64,000 bases of DNA, taken from assembly GCA_026399875.1 (NCBI GenBank), contig JAPLQF010000006.1:154505-218504 (forward strand). The letters are read 5' to 3'. Position numbers and translations under genes: made by a program. Below are positions 54,069 through 61,270 of this stretch, piece by piece; within the stretch, counting starts at the first letter, position 1, and each line of letters begins with the position of its first letter. The DNA is from Burkholderiales bacterium. GTDB lineage: Bacteria; Pseudomonadota; Gammaproteobacteria; Burkholderiales; Burkholderiaceae_E. The notes beneath the pieces were generated by a model. It saw nothing but the letters and a program-made list of their open reading frames with translations. It ran no database searches and was not told the DNA's origin.

Positions 54069-54365
54069 TTCTCGGTCAATGGCCGATTCCGACCCGAAGC
54101 CGAAGTACGCGAGTTCGTTCCACATGCCGCTAAGCGGACGTTCACCCGCTCGGCGCTTGTGCTGCTCTCCCGGTCGGATTGCGCCGAGCGTCGATCGCGC
54201 TGACGAGTGGCGAATCGTTCTGCGTTTTCACCGCCCCTGCATCGAGCGCTTAGAGCCGGCGCTGGATCATGGTCAGCGACGGCCACGCCGCTGCCTACCG
54301 ATGCGTTCGCCTACTGGATTTCTCCGGTGTGCAGAATGGGGAAGGATTTTCCAGAGCGTGAGCAA
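54069..54365. other. Gene-free stretch at the left edge of the accessory region
   Basis: Roughly 300 bases between the decarboxylase and the FitAB promoter. No frame encodes a protein I recognise. The text around 54123-54150 (CCGCTAAGCGGACGTTCACCC) looks like the degraded inter-cassette sequence seen again near 56.5 and 59.3 kb, but this is an impression by eye. Confidence 0.4.
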
Positions 54366-54403
54366 GTGAAATCATTGATTTCACTGCAATCATTGATTAC
54401 AAT
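54366..54403 (+). promoter_or_regulatory. fitAB promoter overlapped by two operator half-palindrome copies
   Basis: GTGAAATCA-T-TGATTTCAC (54366-54384) is a perfect 19-base inverted repeat. A second copy of its core, AATCA-T-TGATT, lies at 54388-54398, with centres 18 bases apart. A -35 TTGATT (54375-54380) and -10 TACAAT (54398-54403) are separated by exactly 17 bases and lie inside the two sites. Autorepression by the antitoxin downstream is the natural reading. Confidence 0.75.
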
Positions 54404-54432
54404 AAAACCGTTCCCAGTGCCGGAGCGCCGCC

Positions 54433-54678
54433 ATGGCCAGCATCACCATCCGCAACCTCGATGACGACATCAAGCAGCGCCTGCGCGTGCGCGCCGCCGA
54501 GCACGGCCGCTCGATGGAGGAGGAGGCTCGCGACATCCTTCGCCGGGTCATGAGCGATACCGCCTCGCCACGCGACCTGGCCGCGGCTATTCGCGCGCGC
54601 GTTGCGCCGGGGGCACGAGCCGACCTCGAACTACCGGCCCGCGAACCCATGCGTGAGCCATCCCAACCCGGCCGATAG
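54433..54678 (+). CDS. fitA: FitA-like ribbon-helix-helix antitoxin
   Basis: 81 residues from ATG 54433 with GGAG at 54422. The N-terminal MASITIRNLDDDIKQRLRVRAAEHGRSMEEEARDIL is the FitA/Phd-class ribbon-helix-helix. The C-terminal part (GARADLELPAREP) would bind the PIN toxin, as in FitA. It is preceded by a strong promoter with two operator copies and followed after 5 bases by the toxin gene. Confidence 0.87.
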   Translation: MASITIRNLDDDIKQRLRVRAAEHGRSMEEEARDILRRVMSDTASPRDLAAAIRARVAPGARADLELPAREPMREPSQPGR

Positions 54679-54683
54679 TCGCG

Positions 54684-55115
54684 ATGATCATCCTCGACAC
54701 CAACGTCCTGTCTGAACTCTTGCGGCCAGACCCAGCCAAACCGGTCGAGCGGTGGCTGTCGGCGCAAGACGGGGCAAAGGTCTACTTCAGCACTGTCGGC
54801 GAAGCCGAGCTTCGGCACGGCGTGGCCATCCTTCCCGCAGGCAAACGTCGCAACGCTCTCACCACCGCAATCGAAGGCCTGCTGGACGAAGATTTCCGTG
54901 ATCGCATCCTGCCCTTTGATCGCGCCGCGGCCCGTGCATACGCCACCATCGCCGCTGCACGCCGCGCCGCGGGCCGTCCGATCAGCCAGTTTGACTGCCA
55001 GATCGCCGCTATTGCCCGCACGCATGAGGCCACGGTGGCAACCCGCAACACGGGCGACTACGAGGGCTGCGGCATCGACTTGATCAACCCCTGGACATTC
55101 AGCGCCCACAAATAA
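54684..55115 (+). CDS. fitB: FitB/VapC-like PIN-domain toxin
   Basis: 143 residues. PIN-domain acidic residues appear in MIILDTNVLSEL (D5), GEAELRHG (E42 region) and ISQFDCQIAAIA; the last DTR-like ligand lies near RNTGDYEGCGIDLINPW, which is also FitB-like. PIN toxins are magnesium-dependent RNases that usually cut tRNA or mRNA. Neisserial FitAB affects intracellular growth, and many Burkholderiales carry chromosomal copies. It is cotranscribed with the antitoxin. Confidence 0.88.
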   Translation: MIILDTNVLSELLRPDPAKPVERWLSAQDGAKVYFSTVGEAELRHGVAILPAGKRRNALTTAIEGLLDEDFRDRILPFDRAAARAYATIAAARRAAGRPISQFDCQIAAIARTHEATVATRNTGDYEGCGIDLINPWTFSAHK

Positions 55116-55135
55116 GCGGCCGCACCCCACCGACC

Positions 55136-55384
55136 ATGCCTGATTCCGCCTCTTCCAACCACTGCCTGCGCGACTGGGATCTCGCCGATCACATTCGGAT
55201 CGATGATGCCATCGCGCTGTGGTGTGGGGTCGAGCCTGCAGAACTGGCCAAGCTCAACTTCGAGACCCAGCGCATGAGCGCCAAGCGCGCGGCACTGGTG
55301 ACGGCGCTGCGCAACGGACGCCGGGACTCCGAGGGTCTCGGCCATAACCTGACGGTCACGACCGGCTGGTCTGGAGCAGCCTGA
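55136..55384 (+). CDS. Small unrecognised protein, possibly truncated
   Basis: 82 residues from ATG 55136. The segment LRDWDLADHIRIDDAIALWCGVEPAEL resembles the start of longer proteins found on plasmids and other accessory elements, where the domain is followed by further conserved parts. Here the reading frame ends after a low-complexity region (VTTGWSGAA). It lies 20 bases after the FitB stop. I suspect a truncated accessory gene and assign no function. Confidence 0.5.
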   Translation: MPDSASSNHCLRDWDLADHIRIDDAIALWCGVEPAELAKLNFETQRMSAKRAALVTALRNGRRDSEGLGHNLTVTTGWSGAA

Positions 55385-55385
55385 T

Positions 55386-56057
55386 TCAGGGTTCGGCGCT
55401 GATCGCGCAGATCAGTGGCGCAGCCTTGAGCAGGCAGCCGTAGTGCGATTGCCCCTCCATCATTTGAACCGAATAGCAGTGCGGCAGCGCGCTGTGCAAA
55501 TGGCTGGCCATGGCCGGCGGCGACCAGTTGTCTTCTGCGCCGTGCCACAGCAACACCGGCACCTGGATTTCGGTCAGAACCCGGTTCCATGGTTGTACAT
55601 AGGCATCAATGTCCTGCACATAGCCGCGCAAGTTGCCGACAAAGCAGGTGCGCAGAATCGCGCCAAGCGTGGTTTGAAACTCAACGTCGCCCGCCAAGCC
55701 TGCGTCGCTGCCCCGTGCGCTGGCAAACAAGAGTTTGAACAGCGCGTGCGGGGCGAAGCGGGCCAGCAGGCCTTGCCAGCCGGACAGCAACAGGAACAGA
55801 CGCGGCGCCGCCCGGGCCAGGCGGAAAACGGCTTGGCCTGCCATGGATGCAAGAAAGCCACCACCGTCCAGCGGCGCCGCGGCAGAGATCAGGTGCAACT
55901 TCCCCACCCGCCCCCCAAGATAGCGGCAGGTTCGCAGCGCCACAAAAGCGCCGATCGAAAAACCGACGAGTACAAGCTTGTCGTCCTTGGTGAACTGCTG
56001 AATTTCCGCGGCCAGTGGAAAAGCGTATCGATCGACATGTCCTTGCGTAGGACTCAA
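55386..56057 (-). pseudogene. Alpha/beta-hydrolase lacking its N-terminal third
   Basis: About 223 residues from a TTG. The nucleophile elbow GFSIGAF lies only about 32 residues from the start, whereas intact members have about 80-110 residues before it, including the oxyanion-hole HG motif. The later parts look normal: VLLWHGAEDNWSPP with the catalytic acid and EGQSHYG with the histidine. In-frame stop codons come just upstream (near 56090) and no ATG is available. A 5' deletion or rearrangement is the best explanation; a short functional protein cannot be excluded. Confidence 0.6.
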
Positions 56058-56164
56058 CAGGAGGTTTGGACGTCTTGAGCCCCTTCCTCTTTGTCACCAT
56101 TCTCGGGCTGCTGATTCTTTGACCGCCAGTCGCCGTATGGCACTCTGTCTCGCGGCAAGTCTCT

Positions 56165-56437
56165 GTGCGAGCGGCATGGTTCCTGTCAGCACTCGCGTTA
56201 ATCGGCCCCATCATTGCCGCCTTTGTCTTTGTCGTCCTGGTTTGGCTCCCGGCCTATTCCGGTCAATGCGGAGGCTGGCTGGGCGAGACTGACCCATGTG
56301 GTTTCGGACAATATGTGACCGAAACCATTTACTGGGCCGCAATCAGCATGGCGATGCCTGCGCTTCTCGGGATGCTTCTTGGCATCGTTGTACTGATTGT
56401 TGGCTTGATCAGGCGCGACAAGTTCCACCAGGTCTAG
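56165..56437 (+). CDS. Small membrane protein of unknown function
   Basis: 90 residues from GTG 56165. Two hydrophobic segments (about 5-30 and 55-82) are separated by a loop with two cysteines (GQCGGWLGETDPCGFGQY). The end is short and basic (LIRRDKFHQV). The hydrophobic coherence over the full frame makes it a plausible gene, although the ribosome binding site is weak. Function is unknown. Confidence 0.5.
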   Translation: MRAAWFLSALALIGPIIAAFVFVVLVWLPAYSGQCGGWLGETDPCGFGQYVTETIYWAAISMAMPALLGMLLGIVVLIVGLIRRDKFHQV

Positions 56438-56600
56438 TGCATAAAACCGCGCAAGTCCTGTGAGTTAAAACGTTGAACGGCAGCTTTCGTCGGCGTTGAT
56501 CTGCTCGTGGTCATCTTCCGCTTCGGGTCGGTTTCCGCTTGTTGCCCGTAGGACGCTTGCCGGCCATGAAGAGTCGTTCACGACGGGTGGCTTATCGGAC
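56438..56600. other. Gene-free stretch, degraded accessory sequence
   Basis: About 160 bases with no coherent frame. It contains GTTGAACGGCAGCTTTCG near 56473 and other words similar to inter-cassette debris elsewhere in this island. Nothing further can be supported. Confidence 0.35.
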
Positions 56601-56672
56601 GCCTAACGCTTTGCTGCGCCGTCAATGCACATCACTTTCCGCGATCGAGCTATCGAGCAGCGCGCGCTGACG
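56601..56672 (-). repeat. Candidate attC-like element after parE
   Basis: On the minus strand the parE stop is followed within 2 bases by GCGTCAGCG-type sequence and, 65 bases later, by GCGTTAGGC, the consensus 3' core (GTTRRRY) of integron attC sites. The arms are only partly complementary. It would be the 3' site of the parDE cassette. Support is weak. Confidence 0.3.
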
Positions 56673-56673
56673 C

Positions 56674-57039
56674 CTACTCCCAAGCCGTTTCGGCGTCCAG
56701 GTGCCGCGCTAACTCCATGGCGTCGTGTAGCAGCCGGCCGACCACAACCAAGTCGGGCTCCAATCGGTAGACAAGAAAGTGGCGTGGTCGGCGGACAATC
56801 CCCACACTGGGATTCACGTGCTCTCGGCTCAGTCGCAGATGCCAAGATCTAACGCTCGCGCCGAGTTCAGGCCGAGCGAGACTGCCCGGTCTGTCTGGCT
56901 GGCGTGCCACGTCGCGCAGCGCGGCGACGATCAGGCTCTCGTAACGCAGTCGAGCGACTTCGCCGAATAGCTCATCTGTCCAGGCGAGGATGTCGAGGAC
57001 ATCCCCCTGTGCGGCGTTCGACAGCCGATAGCGAAACAT
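56674..57039 (-). CDS. parE: ParE/RelE family toxin
   Basis: 121 residues from ATG 57039, whose A overlaps the antitoxin stop (TGATG). Typical ParE segments: YRLSNAAQGDVLDILAWTDELFG, LIVAALRDVA and a C-terminal FLVYRLEPDLVVVGRLLHDAMELARHL. ParE toxins poison DNA gyrase; relatives with the same fold are mRNA interferases. The residues that decide between the two cannot be judged by eye. It forms a unit with the ParD-like antitoxin directly upstream. Confidence 0.85.
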   Translation of the reverse strand: MFRYRLSNAAQGDVLDILAWTDELFGEVARLRYESLIVAALRDVARQPDRPGSLARPELGASVRSWHLRLSREHVNPSVGIVRRPRHFLVYRLEPDLVVVGRLLHDAMELARHLDAETAWE

Positions 57040-57329
57040 CAACTCGCCGTCTTGGCAGCCTGCGCAGCGCGGTGACCCAACTGTCCAATGAAGTCTTCGA
57101 GCTGATCATCGGCAACATCTGCATACCGCCCTGCGGACACATCCGCCCAGCCAAGCCGCGCTGATTGCCTCAGGGCTTCGAGCTTGGCATCCTCACGGCG
57201 CTCGCGCTCCGCGATGAGGCGCAGCCCCTCTCTCAGCACTTCGCTGGCATTCTGGTAACGCCCGGACTGAACCAGAGTTTCAACCAGTTGCTGTTGAAGT
57301 TCGCTCAAAACGACGTTGCGGGTGGGCAT
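57039..57329 (-). CDS. parD: ParD-like antitoxin
   Basis: 96 residues from ATG 57329. The N-terminal MPTRNVVLSELQQQLVETLVQSGRYQNASEVLREGLRLI is a ribbon-helix-helix of the ParD/CopG type with the conserved GRYxxxSEVLREGL. A charged helical tail follows to bind the toxin. It overlaps parE by one base. Possible attC-like sequences lie on both sides of the pair. Confidence 0.87.
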   Translation of the reverse strand: MPTRNVVLSELQQQLVETLVQSGRYQNASEVLREGLRLIAERERREDAKLEALRQSARLGWADVSAGRYADVADDQLEDFIGQLGHRAAQAAKTAS

Positions 57330-57438
57330 GTTGCGGGACTCCAAGTAGCGCGAGCAGCAAGCCCGCATGGCCATCATTGGCATATTATGCCAGTATGGTT
57401 CGCGCCGCTGGAATGGTGAGACTCCAGCGGCGGATTGC

Positions 57439-57555
57439 GCCTAAGCCTTCTTCAAGCGGACGTGCCTACGGCACGCCGCTTGAGTTGAACGTTCAGCGAC
57501 GGCTCTCGGGCAGAGGCCGGCGGCGTAGCGGGTCCGGTTGACCAAGGCGTTAGGC
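57439..57555. repeat. attC-like inverted repeat (integron cassette recombination site candidate)
   Basis: The two ends, GCCTAAGCCTTCTTCAA and TTGACCAAGGCGTTAGGC, are reverse complements apart from two mismatches and one extra base. They end in GTTAGGC, which fits the attC core GTTRRRY. Inside is a second stem, CAAGCGG-A-CGTGCC with GGCACG-CCGCTTG, carrying an unpaired A like the extrahelical bases of attC. The 117-base length fits long attC sites. Orientation is uncertain. Confidence 0.5.
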
Positions 57556-57607
57556 CCCGCTACCAAGGCAAGGGGTCTGGTCACTCGTGGCAATCTGGCC
57601 AATGGTG

Positions 57608-57745
57608 TTAACGGCGCCTGGTGGTCAAGCGCAAGCCACGACCAGTAATTACTGTCCAAACAAGGACAGCACTACTAAGGCCGATTGCAACCCACGCTGC
57701 AACGTACGCTCTTGGATGTGTGCCTCGCGAGCCAAAGAGACACAT
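57608..57745 (-). CDS. Possible 45-residue single-span membrane protein
   Basis: A short frame from ATG 57745, preceded by GAGGAGAGG, to TAA 57608. It encodes a basic start (MCLFGSRGTHPRAY), one clear membrane helix (VAAWVAIGLSSAVLVWTVI) and a basic end (GRGLRLTTRRR). The good ribosome binding site, the helix and the position next to an attC-like element make it a possible cassette gene. It is too short to be confirmed by reading alone. Confidence 0.35.
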   Translation of the reverse strand: MCLFGSRGTHPRAYVAAWVAIGLSSAVLVWTVITGRGLRLTTRRR

Positions 57746-58072
57746 AGCCTCTCCTCGCAGCCCGCCACGTGTGCCAAGCGTACTTGCTGGCTAGCGCGGC
57801 ACGAAGTGTGCGCATCGGGAGAGATGAGCCGGTACGGAACCGAACTGGGCTGAGTAACTCACGGGAGTGAGCGACGATTCAAGATACACGGTCAACAGTG
57901 CCGCAGCAACCGAAGTCAACGCAGCGATAAGCTGCGGCTGACACCGATTACCCCTAGCGGCCTTTGGCCAGCGTCCGCTCCTGGCCGGAAGCGCCCTACG
58001 GGCAGGGGCCGGGAAACGACCCGAATCCATCGCTGCCCGCCTTGCGAGGCCGCCGACCAGAGCCGATTGAGT
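57746..58072. other. Gene-free stretch in the accessory region
   Basis: About 330 bases. A hydrophobic segment can be read on the minus strand near 57860-57930 (LIAALTSVAAALLTVYLESS), but its frame has no convincing start and a different composition at its end. A short palindrome GGCCTTTGGCC lies near 57960. No gene is called. Confidence 0.4.
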
Positions 58073-58456
58073 CTAGGCGGGCTGCCGCCCCAGCCATATC
58101 TCGGCGATGAGGCCCGCGACGAGAAAAATCGATGCGATAACGTCAGCGGTGACCACTCTCGCAATCGCCGCGTTGTAGTTGCCAACTGACAAGGCCACTG
58201 CGATGAAGCTGCCAGCGCTGAATAGCGCAACGGTCAACACAGTCACGCGAAGGCTCGGGACGGCGATCGCGCCAAACATCAAGAGCGCCAACACCGCGAA
58301 GAGCAGCGCCCGATGCTGGAGAAGTATCGCAGTGTTAGGGTCCAGGTTCTCGACCCCGTACATCCTTGTCAATGCTGCAGCACCCGTCACCCCTGACACG
58401 GGCAGTAGATGAATCAGGCCGGCAACGAGCAGAGCAACGACGGAGACATACTTCAT
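58073..58456 (-). CDS. Conserved four-helix inner membrane protein
   Basis: 127 residues. Four hydrophobic helices and the conserved features AGLIHLLPVSGV, LTRMYGV..PNTAILLQHRALLF and SVGNYNAAIARVV. Homologues are common in proteobacteria, and I recall that many carry the misleading name 'phosphopantetheine adenylyltransferase'. There is no nucleotidyltransferase motif here. It is divergent from the AraC gene with 47 bases between the starts, so the regulator may control it. Function is unknown. Confidence 0.75.
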   Translation of the reverse strand: MKYVSVVALLVAGLIHLLPVSGVTGAAALTRMYGVENLDPNTAILLQHRALLFAVLALLMFGAIAVPSLRVTVLTVALFSAGSFIAVALSVGNYNAAIARVVTADVIASIFLVAGLIAEIWLGRQPA

Positions 58457-58503
58457 GAAATCACCTTTCAGAGTTCCAGGGTGGATTCAGAAATAGCGAC
58501 ATC

Positions 58504-59274
58504 ATGTCGACACCCAATCGAACTCGCTTTCAAAAATCGCCTGTCATGCCTCGAATCTGCATTGCGCCTGCACGCGCCATGTACATAGGGCCTGGGTTGA
58601 GTCTGGCGCCACACCTGAATGCAGCGGCGACTGTTGCCATCGCGCTTGATGCGCCGTTTGAGCTTCGGACTTGTACAAACTCAACAGGGTGGTCCGAGTG
58701 GCGCTCGACCCTATCGTCTCTGATCCCGTCGGAGACGCTGCACCATCTGAGGAGCCATGGGCCAATGGTGTTCCTGTACCTGGATCCCTTGACGGATCGA
58801 CACCTTCCACTGAGCCAGGCGGAACTGGGCGGTGGTCGTGAGCGTCTGATCGACGCCGGCCCGGGAATCGGCATCAGCGAGGCGTTCGCCGCATTCGGCC
58901 TGCGGACCAGGTTCCCGATGGATGAACGGATCGCCAAGGTTGTACTGGAGATCGAGAAGCGACCCGATTTGTTCGGGCGACTGCAGGAGGCTGCAGCACT
59001 GGCTTGTCTGTCGCCCTCACGTTTCCGGAAGCGTTTCTGTGCTGAAGTCGGTCTCCCCTTCCGACGGTACCGAATGTGGAGACGGATGGCGCGCGTGATG
59101 CGCACGATCGCCGAGGGCGGCAGCCTTACCGAGTCCGCAATGGCAGCAGGATTCTCCAGCTCAGCGCACTTGAGCAGTTCCTTCAAGCGCATGTTTGGTT
59201 TGTCAGCAAGCGACATCATCGGCCTGGGTGTGGTGATCGATGTCTCTGAGGATCACGTCGTGTCGACACAGTAA
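58504..59274 (+). CDS. AraC family transcriptional regulator
   Basis: 256 residues from ATG 58504. The N-terminal half is a putative ligand-binding domain without a clear cupin signature. The C-terminal part (about 150-245) has two helix-turn-helix motifs: LQEAAALACLSPSRFRKRFCAEVGLPFRRYRMWRRM and a second with SLTESAMAAGFSSSAHLSSSFKRMFGLS. It stands divergent to the four-helix membrane protein gene, suggesting that gene as a target. The signal is unknown. Confidence 0.88.
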   Translation: MSTPNRTRFQKSPVMPRICIAPARAMYIGPGLSLAPHLNAAATVAIALDAPFELRTCTNSTGWSEWRSTLSSLIPSETLHHLRSHGPMVFLYLDPLTDRHLPLSQAELGGGRERLIDAGPGIGISEAFAAFGLRTRFPMDERIAKVVLEIEKRPDLFGRLQEAAALACLSPSRFRKRFCAEVGLPFRRYRMWRRMARVMRTIAEGGSLTESAMAAGFSSSAHLSSSFKRMFGLSASDIIGLGVVIDVSEDHVVSTQ

Positions 59275-59287
59275 AAGTGTTCCGGTT

Positions 59288-59322
59288 CGGCCAGCATTTG
59301 ACGCGATGTGATGCTGGCCGAG
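59288..59322 (+). terminator. Hairpin after the AraC gene
   Basis: Arms TCGGCCAGCAT and ATGCTGGCCGA are exact complements around a 13-base loop, starting 14 bases after the stop codon. No T-run follows. It is a probable terminator. Confidence 0.5.
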
Positions 59323-59510
59323 TGGCGATGTGCAGCTTCAACGGTCGACTGCTTCTGGCCGGTTAGCGCCTCCCAGCAGCCTGCTGCGGCTTACAGCTGA
59401 ATCGCACTTGCCGGTCGTAAGGCTGCGACGTTTTGATGTGGGACACACAGCGGTCTGTCGCTGTCCGGTGGTAAACACCGGCACGCGACCCATTGCGGGT
59501 ACTCGGGTGT
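59323..59510. other. Gene-free stretch next to the decayed hicAB locus
   Basis: Nearly 190 bases with no coherent frame on either strand. It contains GGCCGGTTAGCGCC, which resembles inter-cassette debris. Confidence 0.35.
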
Positions 59511-59684
59511 TCAGATCGAGGTCCGCGAGTCGGGCAGCGAGCGAGTCTCGCCTGTGGAGCGAACCAATGCGTCGAGCCGGTGCAGCACTCGACGCGGCAG
59601 ACGGATGTTGACTCGTTCAAGCGTGTCATCAGCTACCGCGGGGTCCACCTTGACGACGGCCCAGACCCACCTCCTCCAGTCCTT
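59511..59684 (-). pseudogene. hicB: HicB antitoxin remnant (C-terminal part)
   Basis: Reading the minus strand from 59684 gives 57 residues to TGA 59511: KDWRRWVWAVVKVDPAVA, then DDTLERVNIRLPRRVLHRLD, then ALVRSTGETRS. This matches the C-terminal domain of HicB antitoxins, including the ribbon-helix-helix. There is no start, and the N-terminal RNase H-like part of about 70-80 residues is missing. The end after ETRS also departs from the usual GYIAQ..L. It follows the hicA remnant on the same strand, in the usual order. Confidence 0.75.
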
Positions 59685-59687
59685 GTG

Positions 59688-59800
59688 TTAGTTCCTGGCC
59701 TGTTGCCGTATGGCCATTACCAGCCCACGCCCAAGGTCCTTCTTGGGGCGAGGTATCACCACGATGCCTGTGTGCTGCGGGTGCGTGAAGACATGACACG
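59688..59800 (-). pseudogene. hicA: HicA toxin remnant (C-terminal part)
   Basis: The minus strand from about 59798 to TAA 59688 reads CHVFTHPQHTGIVVIPRPKK and DLGRGLVMAIRQQARN. This is the C-terminal half of a HicA double-stranded RNA-binding-like mRNA interferase, whose usual form is H-x-F-x-HP..TVPHPKKD..GTL..I..Q. The catalytic-histidine region and start are lost or altered (CH replaces the expected HH/SHH). It lies directly after the porin stop codon and before the hicB remnant. Confidence 0.65.
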
Positions 59801-59849
59801 GCAGACACCGCGCACGGCGAGGGACGCAACACGCGCCGATCGCGCGCGG

Positions 59850-60890
59850 TCAGAAGTCGTGCCGTACGCCAAGCGAGAAGCGCTGCCCGTCCAGGTAGAC
59901 CGGGGCGGTATCCGGCGGCGTGCCGCTCAGACGCACATCGGTGTCGATCGAACCCGCGGCGTAGAGTTTGGTGCGCTTGGACAGCGGCCAGTCGAACGCA
60001 AGCGCGTACTGGGTCGAGTCCTTCTGGTTCGCCTCGAACATCGCCCTCACCAGGTTCGCGTAGAAATTGCCGACACCGACAGCGATCCGAAGGCTGAGGT
60101 ACGGATAGTCGACACGGCGGCCGCCCCCCGAAGGGTCGTTCGAGATCCAGCCGGCGCCGACCTGGTACGGACCCGGCCGCCACGCGATGGCCGCCGAGTA
60201 CTGCACGGTCGCTCCGTTCGCGCCTGCTGCATCGAGGCGTTGCAGGGCTCCGGACGCGACCCAGGCCTTCGACGCCCAAACGGCGCTGACCGCGTACTGG
60301 TCACGGACATCCTGCATGTTCTCGTCGGTCGCGGCCATCGCGAACAGCTGCAGCCCATTCCAGCTCGGCGTCCGGTACTCGAGGCTGTTATTGAAGCGGG
60401 TCGCGTACCGCGAGCTGCTCTCGAGCGTGCCGTACCACTGGTCGGCGGTCGCGTCGACCGCGATCATCGCGTTGAACATCGGCGTGTACTGGCGGCCGGC
60501 GGACAGCCGACCCCATCGACCGTCGAGGCCGACCCATGCCTGCCCGTTCCAGTACGCCGGATTCGCCTGATCGCCAGTGTCGACGTTGTAGCGATGCTCG
60601 ATCGCGAAGATCGCGCGCAATCCGCCGCCCAGGTCCTCGGTGCCTCGAAGTCCGAACCGTGCACCCTTTGAGTTACCGGGCTGGCCGGAGATCAGCCGGG
60701 TTGCGCCGCCGGTATCGGGGCCAGCGCCGTAGAAGGCGCGGTTCGCGCCGGCATCGGCCCATTCGATGGCGGTGTCGACGATTCCGTACATCGTCAGCGA
60801 GCCTTGCGCGCAAGCGGTTGCAGAGAGAATCGACAGAACAATGCCAATCGACAAGCTGGTGCAGCGAGTGGAGACTGAGGGACCTTGCAT
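59850..60890 (-). CDS. Gram-negative porin (OmpC-like, Burkholderiales type)
   Basis: 346 residues from ATG 60890. A signal peptide (1-29, ending TACAQ) leads into a 16-strand beta barrel: GSLTMYGIVDTAIEWADAG, then RLISGQPGNSKGARFGLRGTEDLGGGL, RWGRLSAGRQYTP, and the terminal aromatic-ended strand RFSLGVRHDF. Porins of this type form trimeric outer membrane channels for small hydrophilic solutes. It starts 90 bases from the DUF4287 gene, in the opposite direction. The constriction-loop residues were not assessed. Confidence 0.9.
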   Translation of the reverse strand: MQGPSVSTRCTSLSIGIVLSILSATACAQGSLTMYGIVDTAIEWADAGANRAFYGAGPDTGGATRLISGQPGNSKGARFGLRGTEDLGGGLRAIFAIEHRYNVDTGDQANPAYWNGQAWVGLDGRWGRLSAGRQYTPMFNAMIAVDATADQWYGTLESSSRYATRFNNSLEYRTPSWNGLQLFAMAATDENMQDVRDQYAVSAVWASKAWVASGALQRLDAAGANGATVQYSAAIAWRPGPYQVGAGWISNDPSGGGRRVDYPYLSLRIAVGVGNFYANLVRAMFEANQKDSTQYALAFDWPLSKRTKLYAAGSIDTDVRLSGTPPDTAPVYLDGQRFSLGVRHDF

Positions 60891-60979
60891 GGGAACAACA
60901 CCGTTTGAATGCAGGGCCCGCGAGTATCGCCGCACCGTGTGTCGGAACCATTGCAATGCAATGCCAAAAGGACTGAGCA

Positions 60980-61189
60980 ATGACAACTGAAGCCAGGGTC
61001 AAGGGCCCCGCGTCCTACTTCCCCTCAATTGAGAAGACATACGGGATGCCCATTACGCACTGGTTCGATATCGTGAAGCAGGCGGGGCCGCTCAGGCACA
61101 TGGAGCTGGTGAACCTCCTCAAGACGGAACACAAGATGGGTCACGGTCATGCGAATGCCATCGTCGGGTACGTCCTTGCGCAGAAGTAG
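60980..61189 (+). CDS. DUF4287 domain protein
   Basis: 69 residues from ATG 60980 with AAAGGA upstream. SYFPSIEKTYGMPITHWFDIVKQ and LVNLLKTEHKMGHGHANAIVGYVLAQK are the family's conserved parts. Members are small, helical and often annotated as such only; some carry a C-terminal DUF5655 domain, which is absent here. Function is unknown. Confidence 0.87.
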   Translation: MTTEARVKGPASYFPSIEKTYGMPITHWFDIVKQAGPLRHMELVNLLKTEHKMGHGHANAIVGYVLAQK

Positions 61190-61270
61190 CGGACACACTG
61201 CAGACGCCGGTGCCGACCGATTCCGCGACCTGCGCCAAGCCGCCTGATCCAACCCCTCGAACCACCTGCT

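Noticed and set aside
57587..57853. An 88-residue cysteine-rich plus-strand frame (seven cysteines)
   Set aside because: It starts from GTG with a distant purine stretch, is antisense to a better small membrane frame, and its cysteine pattern is irregular. It is kept only as a remote possibility.
59493..60671. A 392-residue plus-strand frame opposite the porin
   Set aside because: It is antisense to a clear porin and to the hicAB remnants and shows no domain.
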